DNA of 18,894 nucleotides from Candidatus Doudnabacteria bacterium (lineage in GTDB: Bacteria > Patescibacteriota > Doudnabacteria > UBA920 > O2-02-FULL-48-8), in NCBI GenBank assembly GCA_016198045.1, contig JACQJI010000022.1, positions 1-18,894 of the forward strand, given 5' to 3'. This document shows positions 6,970 to 10,772 of the stretch, one piece after another. Each line of letters opens with the position of its first letter. The first letter of the stretch is position 1. Made by a program: the position numbers and the translations under genes. The notes beneath the pieces were generated by a model. The model saw only the letters and a list, made by a program, of their open reading frames with translations, was not told the origin of the DNA and searched no databases.

Positions 6970-7013
6970 TATTATTTAGATTCTGAAACAAATTCACAAC
7001 TCAAAACTCCAAC

Positions 7014-7098
7014 AAAAAACCGACTGGTGGGTCGGTTCAGAGTTTCTCGTTACTATCCAATAAACTTACCACTCTGAACCTACCAGTCGCAAGACTGG
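7014..7098 (-). promoter_or_regulatory. Attenuator upstream of the 61-aa gene
   Basis: Minus strand, in order: 1:2 pair CCAGTC/GACTGG (loop TTGC); 2:3 pair GGTTCAGAGT/ACTCTGAACC, perfect over 10 bp and extended by GACTGGT/ACCAGTC; 3:4 pair ACCGAC/GTCGGT followed by TTTTTT. The 2:3 and 3:4 pairings share bases and cannot coexist, so a ribosome covering segment 1 would free segment 2 and prevent termination. Segments 1 and 2 lie in the last codons of the leader ORF. Confidence 0.75.
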
Positions 7099-7140
7099 CT
7101 TGATAATGGTAATGACAACATTTAAGCGATTTAACATCAT
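7066..7140 (-). CDS. Leader peptide ORF (24 aa)
   Basis: Opens with two consecutive ATG codons 20 nt after the -10 box and ends with TAA just before the antiterminator segments are complete. The peptide begins MMLNRLNVVITIIKPVL and ends with LVGSEW: hydrophobic, beta-branched, with basic residues. No SD. Its position inside the attenuator, not its composition, is the argument that it is translated. Confidence 0.55.
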   Translation of the reverse strand: MMLNRLNVVITIIKPVLRLVGSEW

Positions 7141-7160
7141 AACAGTTGATAACTAATGAT

Positions 7161-7189
7161 AGTTTATATAAGCAAATAAATTATGTCAA
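7161..7189 (-). promoter_or_regulatory. Promoter of the 61-aa gene unit
   Basis: TTGACA and TAAACT with exactly 17 nt between them on the minus strand, directly after the terminator at 7198-7222. Confidence 0.75.
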
Positions 7190-7197
7190 CTCTAAAG

Positions 7198-7222
7198 AAA
7201 AAGGCCGAAATCGGGTCCGGCC
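7198..7222 (-). terminator. Intrinsic terminator after the 62-aa gene
   Basis: GGCCG and CGGCC pair on the minus strand and are followed by TTTTTCTTT. It lies 14 nt after the stop of the 62-aa ORF and just ahead of the next promoter. Confidence 0.75.
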
Positions 7223-7235
7223 GACGAATTGGTAC

Positions 7236-7424
7236 CTACGCGCGCTGAGCTTCTTCGAGCTCAGGCTCCTCGACAAACCCCTCCACGCTGCTCGGGGGAG
7301 CTTGAACCTCTGCCAAAAGGCAAGGTTCAAGCGTGAGGGGATCGATCCCTTGCGCGCGCAACTCTTCCTTGATCCGAATGCGGCGCAGAAGCTCTTCGTC
7401 ATTCCATCTCTGCTGTTGACACAT
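7236..7424 (-). CDS. Small helical acidic protein of unknown function (62 aa)
   Basis: 62 aa from an ATG with GAGGAGG upstream; that SD overlaps the region of the previous gene's TGA stop (7436-7438), so the two are tightly coupled. Residues 8-25 (NDEELLRRIRIKEELRAQ) look like an amphipathic helix; the C-terminal 25 residues are acidic and Pro-containing. Cys at 2 and 35. Family not recognised. It is third in a three-gene unit behind the attenuator at 7890-8009. Confidence 0.6.
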   Translation of the reverse strand: MCQQQRWNDEELLRRIRIKEELRAQGIDPLTLEPCLLAEVQAPPSSVEGFVEEPELEEAQRA

Positions 7425-7435
7425 GTCCGCCCTCC

Positions 7436-7585
7436 TCAGACGCCGTGGCCATAGCCCGGCTCCTCGAGATCCATGTCATCGGGCTCTTCTTCCGGTGCCG
7501 GCGGTTCCAGTTTCGGCGCCAGCTCACGCCGTTCCCGGGTCGATTCATCGTCCCAGGGCGGCAATGTGTATGTCCGCGGATCCAT
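7436..7585 (-). CDS. Small acidic Pro-rich protein of unknown function (49 aa)
   Basis: 49 aa from an ATG with TAAGGAGG upstream, where the TAA is the stop of the preceding gene. Composition is Pro/Glu/Asp-rich (PKLEPPAPEEEPDDMDLEEP) and probably disordered; the C-terminus is GYGHGV. The upstream neighbour is also 49 aa, also acidic, and ends GTGWGV, so the two may be distant paralogues, though the similarity is limited to composition and the tail. No known family. Confidence 0.6.
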   Translation of the reverse strand: MDPRTYTLPPWDDESTRERRELAPKLEPPAPEEEPDDMDLEEPGYGHGV

Positions 7586-7596
7586 GATGTTCCTCC

Positions 7597-7746
7597 TTAG
7601 ACTCCCCAGCCTGTGCCGCAGGGATACCCGCAGGCATCAACTGGAAAGTAATCCTCAGGCTTTTCCGCGCCTGAGGAAGCCTGAGTTTCTTCCGGCGTGG
7701 GTTTTTGTAACTCTTCTGTACCTTCAGGCTCTTCAATCGTCTCCAT
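7597..7746 (-). CDS. Small protein with acidic N-part and Cys/Gly-rich tail (49 aa)
   Basis: 49 aa from an ATG preceded by GGAGGAGG. The first 36 residues are acidic and low complexity (METIEEPEGTEELQKPTPEE onward); the last 14 are DACGYPCGTGWGV-like with two Cys at 39 and 43. The leader-plus-core layout recalls precursors of modified peptides, but no modification enzyme gene is in the window, so this stays a suggestion. It is first in the three-gene unit and follows a hairpin-rich leader. Family not recognised. Confidence 0.6.
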   Translation of the reverse strand: METIEEPEGTEELQKPTPEETQASSGAEKPEDYFPVDACGYPCGTGWGV

Positions 7747-7767
7747 AACTCCTCCTCCGTCCGGGAA

Positions 7768-7803
7768 TTCTGAACTCGTTTCAGAATCCACAAGCGTGGA
7801 TTC
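7768..7803 (-). promoter_or_regulatory. Overlapping hairpins before the first 49-aa gene
   Basis: ATTCTGAA/TTCAGAAT and AGAATCCAC/GTGGATTCT are two good stems that share AGAAT and so exclude each other. They sit between the attenuator and the SD. The left part (7768-7791) recurs with 20/24 identity at 6946-6969. Confidence 0.5.
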
Positions 7804-7825
7804 TAGATAAAATCCGGAATAATCG

Positions 7826-7863
7826 CCCTCACCCCCGGCCCCTCTCCCCTCCGGGAGAGGGGA
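7826..7863. repeat. Pyrimidine-rich hairpin repeat
   Basis: CCCTCACCCCCGGCCCCTCT and the following bases hold a 10-bp perfect stem (CCCCTCTCCC/GGGAGAGGGG) with a 4-nt loop. I recall near-identical elements as dispersed intergenic repeats in many bacteria; copy number here is unknown. It lies in the leader of the three small-gene unit. Confidence 0.6.
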
Positions 7864-7889
7864 GTTCTAATTTGTAGATGGACCTAAAC

Positions 7890-8009
7890 AAAAATACCGG
7901 CTCTTAGGCCGGTCTTATGTTACATGATTTGTGCTACATGTTACATGAAATTCGCCGACCTATCAGCTCGGATAATAATGCCCAAAATGCTCAAAATAGA
8001 TCGGTTGTT
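7890..8009 (-). promoter_or_regulatory. Attenuator upstream of the three small-gene unit
   Basis: Minus strand: 1:2 pair CCGATCTAT/ATAGGTCGG (9 bp, one G-U); 2:3 pair TAGGTCGG/CCGGCCTA (8 bp, one G-U); 3:4 pair ACCGGC/GCCGGT with loop CTAAGA, followed by ATTTTTG. The 3:4 hairpin is an intrinsic terminator at 7890-7914. Segment 1 covers codons 4-6 of the leader ORF; segment 2 lies near codons 17-19. Confidence 0.7.
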
Positions 8010-8012
8010 CAT
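7941..8012 (-). CDS. Leader peptide ORF (23 aa)
   Basis: ATG lies 10 nt after the -10 box, so the mRNA is almost leaderless. The peptide begins MNNRSILSILGIIIRADRSA and ends NFM: Ile-rich in the middle. It shares MNN and an ILG core with the leader upstream of the GAPDH-like gene. No SD. Confidence 0.55.
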   Translation of the reverse strand: MNNRSILSILGIIIRADRSANFM

Positions 8013-8022
8013 GGTGAAAGTA

Positions 8023-8051
8023 ATCTTAGCAGAAGCAAAAATTCTTGTCAA
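8023..8051 (-). promoter_or_regulatory. Promoter of the three small-gene unit
   Basis: TTGACA and TAAGAT with 17 nt between them on the minus strand. The T-run of the preceding terminator runs directly into the -35 box (TTTTTTTGACA). Confidence 0.8.
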
Positions 8052-8083
8052 AAAAACAGGGACTGGAATTGCTTCCAGCCCCC
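8050..8083 (-). terminator. Intrinsic terminator of the GAPDH-like gene
   Basis: CTGGAA/TTCCAG with loop GCAA, extended by GGGG/CCC-type pairs, followed by TG and seven T on the minus strand. It starts about 17 nt after the stop codon. Confidence 0.85.
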
Positions 8084-8099
8084 AAGGCAAACCAAGGCA

Positions 8100-9155
8100 C
8101 TAACTCCTTCCAGAAAATCCAAGTTCCCGATCTGTTTGCCGCATGGCGTCGATCGGATCTGCGCCCGTTGCCAAGATCCTCACCGCGTCAATGTTCGGCA
8201 GCACTGCGAGGTTGCGGTAATACAAAGCGAGCTTCAGCTCCACTTGCATCCCCTTGTCCCCGGGCTTTGTCTGCAGGGTATCAAACAGAATCGAAATCGG
8301 CGGAATCGAATCGGTGGTGACGCGCGCCAAATTCAATTCGTGGGTGTCGAGGATCGGCATCAGCCGGCAGTGGGGAATATTGTCCAACATATTTTGGACT
8401 GTGATGGGTGGCAGCTGCTCCGTCTCCAAAACCAAACTGACGACGTAATGGACCAGGCTTGGGATTTGGATCACGCTTTCGACCGCGATTTCGATATTGG
8501 GAAAAAGCTGCCTCAGCTCTTCTTCCATCCGCGGCCGGTAGTGGTCAGCTACCCTGAAGCAATTCACCCGCTCAGCAACCATGTAATCGGATTCCCTGCC
8601 GTCATACTGCATGACGAGATTGATCCTGGCGGATTTAAGATACTGGCCAAGCGCGGCAAGAACCGGCACTACTCCGGAAAGAAAGCACCCTCCCTGCCGA
8701 TAGCGGTTGCCGCCCAGCGATTGGGCGGTCAGCGGGGGCGCGATCAGCCAGCCCCGAGGATATTCCCCATCTTGATAGATGACATGCCCCTTGAACTTCT
8801 GGTAGTGATCTTGCAGACTGTGGTTTCGCCCTGGCGAAGCGGCATCAATCACCACATCGCACAATTGGTTGAGGTCAAGTTCGGACAAGGGCGCAAATTG
8901 CGCCATCCAGTTCCGCGCGTTTACATCCGCAACAACTTCGGCCGGCTCATCCAAAAACATGTGTGAGGCAAACACCGAAGCGCTGGGCAAGCCGGAATAG
9001 CCAGCGTACTTGAGCAGCCGGTCAAGGCTCGAGTCTTTTCGCATGACTCCCGCAGTGATTTCCATGTCTGGCATGCGGCGCAATGCCGCCACCAGGCGGG
9101 TGCCCAGTAAGCCTCCAAATCCGCGAATTCCAACACGAATTTTGTCTCGGTTCAC
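8100..9155 (-). CDS. Type II (archaeal-type) GAPDH-like dehydrogenase, divergent
   Basis: 351 aa from a GTG start with AAGGAGG upstream. Residues 5-37 form a Rossmann start (IRVGIRGFGGLLGTRLVAAL, then DMEITAG). GGCFLSGVVPVLAALGQYL places Cys157 where archaeal GAPDH has its catalytic Cys, but the usual SCNTTG context is missing. The segment IQIPSLVHYVVSLVLE and the C-terminus NIDAVRILATGADPIDAMRQTDRELG match the archaeal pattern. It would oxidise a phosphorylated or related aldehyde with NAD(P); with so divergent a catalytic loop, substrate and even activity are uncertain. It is the only long gene in the island, stands alone between two terminators, and has its own promoter, leader ORF and attenuator. 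Confidence 0.65.
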   Translation of the reverse strand: MNRDKIRVGIRGFGGLLGTRLVAALRRMPDMEITAGVMRKDSSLDRLLKYAGYSGLPSASVFASHMFLDEPAEVVADVNARNWMAQFAPLSELDLNQLCDVVIDAASPGRNHSLQDHYQKFKGHVIYQDGEYPRGWLIAPPLTAQSLGGNRYRQGGCFLSGVVPVLAALGQYLKSARINLVMQYDGRESDYMVAERVNCFRVADHYRPRMEEELRQLFPNIEIAVESVIQIPSLVHYVVSLVLETEQLPPITVQNMLDNIPHCRLMPILDTHELNLARVTTDSIPPISILFDTLQTKPGDKGMQVELKLALYYRNLAVLPNIDAVRILATGADPIDAMRQTDRELGFSGRS

Positions 9156-9180
9156 GTGTCCTCCTTGTTTTTATCCCGAC

Positions 9181-9291
9181 AAAAAAACCGGCCGAGCGGC
9201 CGGTTACTTAAAAGCTAAAGCGAGTTTAGTTCTTAAACAACCGGCCAAACCGAAAGACCCCCAAAATGACCTGAAAGAATTTTGCCGGTTG
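9181..9291 (-). promoter_or_regulatory. Attenuator upstream of the GAPDH-like gene
   Basis: Four near-identical complementary segments on the minus strand: 1 CAACCGGC, 2 GGCCGGTTG, 3 AACCGGCCG, 4 CGGCCGGTT, then TTTTTTT. Pairings 1:2, 2:3 and 3:4 are each 8-9 bp and mutually exclusive. 3:4 (9181-9205) is an intrinsic terminator 30 nt ahead of the SD. Segments 1 and 2 are inside the leader ORF. Confidence 0.75.
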
Positions 9292-9300
9292 ATTATTCAT
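9226..9300 (-). CDS. Leader peptide ORF (24 aa)
   Basis: ATG is 13 nt after the -10 box; stop is TAA, 20 nt before the terminator. The peptide starts MNNQPAKFFQVILG and continues VFRFGRLFKN: five Phe, basic. Like the leader at 7941-8012 it starts MNN and has an ILG core. No SD. Confidence 0.55.
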   Translation of the reverse strand: MNNQPAKFFQVILGVFRFGRLFKN

Positions 9301-9313
9301 AACTGTTAAAATA

Positions 9314-9342
9314 AGTTTAGCAATTACTCGAGCTCTTGTCAA
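9314..9342 (-). promoter_or_regulatory. Promoter of the GAPDH-like gene
   Basis: TTGACA and TAAACT with 17 nt between them on the minus strand, 12 nt after the T-run of the preceding terminator. Confidence 0.8.
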
Positions 9343-9354
9343 ACTAAATAAAAG

Positions 9355-9403
9355 AAAAAAGGTCAGAGCCATGCCCTACGGCAGGCAAGCGGGTTAACTG
9401 ACC
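9355..9403 (-). terminator. Terminator after the 31-aa gene
   Basis: GGTCAG/CTGACC pair across an interior that itself holds CTGCC/GGCAT-like pairs; TTTTTTC follows on the minus strand. The outer stem sequence GGGTCAGTTAACCCG is repeated in the terminator at 9841-9876. Confidence 0.7.
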
Positions 9404-9412
9404 CTCAAAGCG

Positions 9413-9508
9413 TTATCCGGGTTTCTCCTCCTTGGGTTTTTCCTTTTCTTTCGGCTTTGTTGGCCTTGGCCAACAACCCAGCCACCCGGCAGGTGTTCTA
9501 TCAGCCAT
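9413..9508 (-). CDS. Small Lys/Pro/Glu-tailed peptide (31 aa)
   Basis: 31 aa from an ATG with GAGGAGGAG upstream. The start overlaps the end of the 64-aa gene by 8 nt (ATGGCTGA). The N-terminal half contains three Trp/Cys-rich residues (GWLGCWPRP); the second half is a charged repeat-like tail (KPKEKEKPKEEKPG), surely disordered. No known family. Tight overlap and SD are the evidence that it is translated. Confidence 0.5.
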   Translation of the reverse strand: MADRTPAGWLGCWPRPTKPKEKEKPKEEKPG

Positions 9509-9695
9509 GGTACTTCTCCTCCTCGCAAATCGGACAGCCATGCGGGCAGTGGCGGGCGATGACAGTCTTGCTGCTTTTGAGCAGAGCAAGCTCCTCCCGC
9601 AGCTGCGCGATGGTGTCAAGTAGGACTCGGATTCTACTATTTTCACAAGATTGACGGTCGGCGTTCATTGAGCGCAACGTCTGCAAATCCCACAT
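9501..9695 (-). CDS. Small coiled-coil protein with C-terminal Cys cluster (64 aa)
   Basis: 64 aa from an ATG with GTGGAGGTG upstream. Residues 20-42 (RIRVLLDTIAQLREELALLK) form a likely coiled-coil helix. The C-terminus HCPHGCPICEEE has Cys50, Cys54 and Cys57 with His49 and His52 nearby, a plausible small metal-binding site. Cys17 is separate. No signal peptide. Family not recognised; a DNA- or protein-binding adaptor is possible. It is the first gene behind the attenuator at 9717-9787. Confidence 0.6.
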   Translation of the reverse strand: MWDLQTLRSMNADRQSCENSRIRVLLDTIAQLREELALLKSSKTVIARHCPHGCPICEEEKYHG

Positions 9696-9716
9696 TGGAC
9701 ACCTCCACAATAAGAA

Positions 9717-9787
9717 AAGTCCGACCTTGATGGCCGGGCTTAAGTTTCAAAAAATATAAAATCTAAACTAGGCCATCAAGATGATGA
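9717..9787 (-). promoter_or_regulatory. Attenuator upstream of the 64-aa Cys-cluster gene
   Basis: Minus strand: 1:2 pair GGTCATCA/TGATGGCC (8 bp, one G-U, loop TCT) spanning the leader stop codon; 2:3 pair CTTGATGGCC/GGCCATCAAG, perfect over 10 bp; 3:4 pair AAGCCCGGCC/GGTCGGACTT with wobbles, followed by TTTTC. Same logic as the four other island attenuators. Confidence 0.7.
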
Positions 9788-9826
9788 CCAAAGCCAGTTG
9801 TTTACTTGAAGCGCAAATAATTTCAT
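9776..9826 (-). CDS. Leader peptide ORF (16 aa)
   Basis: MKLFALQVNNWLWSSS, stop TGA. The ATG lies 9 nt after a TAAACT box (9836-9841), but no -35 match is found 17 nt upstream, where the preceding terminator lies. Two Trp and three Ser codons fall at and just before segment 1 of the attenuator. No SD. Confidence 0.5.
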   Translation of the reverse strand: MKLFALQVNNWLWSSS

Positions 9827-9840
9827 TTGTTAGTAAGTTT

Positions 9841-9876
9841 AAAAAGGGAAAGGGTCAGACCGGGTTAACTGACCCT
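9841..9876 (-). terminator. Terminator after tRNA-Thr
   Basis: AGGGTCAG/CTGACCCT is an 8-bp perfect stem, followed on the minus strand by TTCCCTTTTT. It ends the transcript of the 64-aa and 33-aa genes and tRNA-Thr; its T-run merges into the -10 box of the next unit. Confidence 0.75.
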
Positions 9877-9887
9877 GGTGTAACGAG

Positions 9888-9962
9888 TGGGGCCGGCGGC
9901 GGGAATCGAACCCGCGATCTCTGGATTACGAGTCCAGCAGCTCGCCTCTTGCCCACGCCGGC
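9888..9962 (-). tRNA. tRNA-Thr(CGT)
   Basis: 75 nt including CCA. Acceptor GCCGGCG/CGCCGGC, D arm with a 3-bp stem (GGC/GCT), anticodon stem CTGGA/TCCAG with loop CTCGTAA (anticodon CGT), T arm GCGGG-TTCGATT-CCCGC. The base at the discriminator position reads C if CCA is encoded, which is unusual. It is the only tRNA inside the GC-rich island and would read ACG. Confidence 0.88.
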
Positions 9963-10035
9963 CCAAGTAAGCTATCGCGGTCTGGCAAACGACGGGGTCC
10001 TTTCGGGCCTCTGGTCAACCCTCGTCAGCCGAGGG

Positions 10036-10137
10036 TCAACCGTTCGTGACGGTGAGGCCTGTTCGGCCCGGCGTCGACTCAGGCGGCGACGCCAGCTTCT
10101 GATCGAAGCCATCTTCCTTTCGATCGTCATTGCTCAT
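10036..10137 (-). CDS. Small hydrophilic peptide (33 aa)
   Basis: 33 aa, MSNDDRKEDGFDQKLASPPE at the start, from an ATG with AAGGAG upstream. It is charged at the N-terminus and Ser/Thr/Pro/Gly-rich after that, with no Cys and probably no fold. It sits between the 64-aa Cys-rich gene and tRNA-Thr. The sequence from its stop to the tRNA (9963-10035) holds two strong hairpins (CCCTCG/CGAGGG and a GGCCCGAAAGGACC-type stem) and no gene. Family not recognised. Confidence 0.45.
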   Translation of the reverse strand: MSNDDRKEDGFDQKLASPPESTPGRTGLTVTNG

Positions 10138-10197
10138 CGGTTTCTCCTTTGAACCGAGGTTGCCATCCAGCCAGGCCTGAATTGACGCTCTTCGTCC

Positions 10198-10392
10198 TCA
10201 GACTCCCTCTTCTCCAGGCCAAAGAGGCCTCCCGTTGGTAGCCGACCAGTCGATGCGCAGTGCTTTCTCTTTCGAGGCCGGGCAGTCAGCTTCTCGCATT
10301 TCTTCCGCACTGGCGTATCGAATATTGCATGCCAGGCATCGCCGACCGTTACAATCCGCCACTGACCCGCGCAAGACTCCACACTTTGCCAT
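10198..10392 (-). CDS. Small cysteine-rich protein, possible zinc-binding (64 aa)
   Basis: 64 aa from an ATG preceded by GAAGGAGG. Five Cys at 4, 14, 19, 22 and 37, including a CLAC pair (19-22), suggest one small metal site, though the spacing fits no zinc ribbon I can name. The middle is helical (SAEEMREADCPASKEKALR). No signal peptide. It is the first gene of the rightmost island unit, behind the attenuator at 10534-10609. Upstream frames lack an SD and run through a dispersed repeat. Confidence 0.6.
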   Translation of the reverse strand: MAKCGVLRGSVADCNGRRCLACNIRYASAEEMREADCPASKEKALRIDWSATNGRPLWPGEEGV

Positions 10393-10411
10393 GATCGTAT
10401 CCTCCTTCAGG

Positions 10412-10476
10412 ATTGTCATCCTGAACGCAGTGAAGGATCCGTTTGTTAGATTCTTCGCTCCGCTCAGAATGACAAT
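10412..10476. repeat. Dispersed-type inverted repeat
   Basis: ATTGTCATCCTGAACGCAGT, continuing through GAAGGATC, is mirrored by GATTCTTCGCTCCGCTCAGA, continuing through ATGACAAT, with a few mismatches around a 9-nt spacer. I recall this arm type as a widespread bacterial intergenic repeat. It lies between the attenuator and the SD of the 64-aa Cys-rich gene. Confidence 0.7.
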
Positions 10477-10484
10477 GGGATCAC

Positions 10485-10534
10485 CCCGCCTTCGCTCATA
10501 TGCTTCGGCGGGTTGTTTCGGCGAAAGCCGAAAC
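10485..10534. repeat. Two adjacent hairpins next to the inverted repeat
   Basis: CCCGCC/GGCGGG frames a short spacer, followed by the perfect hairpin GTTTCGGC-GAAA-GCCGAAAC (10515-10534). Together with 10412-10476 they make the whole leader of the 64-aa gene a chain of palindromes. Confidence 0.6.
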
Positions 10535-10609
10535 AAAAAACACCGGCCATCTGGCCGGGTTCGTGAAATTTACTGTACCACGAAAATTACCCCGGCCTAA
10601 TGGCCGAAG
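10534..10609 (-). promoter_or_regulatory. Attenuator upstream of the 64-aa Cys-rich gene
   Basis: Minus strand: 1:2 pair CGGCC/GGCCG (loop ATTA) over the leader stop codon; 2:3 pair GGCCGGG/CCCGGCC plus GGCCAT/ATGGCC; 3:4 pair CCGGCC/GGCCGG (loop AGAT) followed by TGTTTTTTG. A further TTCGTG/CACGAA stem sits between 2 and 3. 3:4 is an intrinsic terminator. Confidence 0.75.
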
Positions 10610-10647
10610 TAAAACCAAAAGCTGTTCTGTTTGCCTTGATATTTCAT
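10597..10647 (-). CDS. Leader peptide ORF (16 aa)
   Basis: MKYQGKQNSFWFYFGH, stop TAG, with the ATG only 9 nt after the -10 box and no SD. Five of the last seven residues are aromatic (FWFYF), directly before segment 1, which would suit ribosome stalling on low charged aromatic tRNA or on a stall-prone peptide. Confidence 0.6.
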   Translation of the reverse strand: MKYQGKQNSFWFYFGH

Positions 10648-10656
10648 GGTGAGATA

Positions 10657-10685
10657 AGTATATACCAAGCAAAAAGCGCTGTCAA
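10657..10685 (-). promoter_or_regulatory. Promoter of the rightmost island unit
   Basis: TTGACA and TATACT with 17 nt between them on the minus strand, the best consensus match of the island. Confidence 0.8.
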
Positions 10686-10699
10686 ACCTCCTACGCAAT

Positions 10700-10764
10700 G
10701 CTGAATTAAATTCAGCATCTCTAGATGAGATCCTGAATCCCCTGAACTTGATTCAGGGTCAGGA
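10700..10764 (-). terminator. Stem-loops downstream of parB
   Basis: CCCTGAA/TTCAGGG with a 5-nt loop, extended by TCCTGA/TCAGGA (10731-10764), begins 9 nt after the parB stop; no T-run follows, so it may be a weak terminator or RNA end. Next to it is the perfect palindrome GCTGAATT-A-AATTCAGC (10700-10716). Confidence 0.5.
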
Positions 10765-10772
10765 TTGCGAAA

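Noticed and set aside
7236..7746. Toxin-antitoxin pair among the three small ORFs
   Set aside because: Small and overlapping layout fits, but none shows a known toxin or DNA-binding antitoxin motif; the leader attenuator is also atypical.
7918..7952. TTACATGA/TACATG short repeats
   Set aside because: A handful of irregular copies only, partly inside a leader ORF; no spacer regularity, so neither CRISPR nor a convincing tandem array.
7917..8966. Long plus-strand open frame (349 codons)
   Set aside because: It is the antisense of the GAPDH-like gene, has no SD or promoter, and its translation is low in family-like features, while the minus-strand frame has domain motifs and a strong SD.
9361..9876. 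GGGTCAGTTAACCCG repeated at two places, considered as ends of a mobile element
   Set aside because: Both copies lie in hairpins followed by T-runs at the ends of transcription units, so they are better read as related terminators; there is no transposase between them.
6220..10690. Integron-like cassette array
   Set aside because: There is no integrase, no attC-type core sites, and the hairpins sit upstream of genes as exclusive folds with T-runs rather than as recombination sites.
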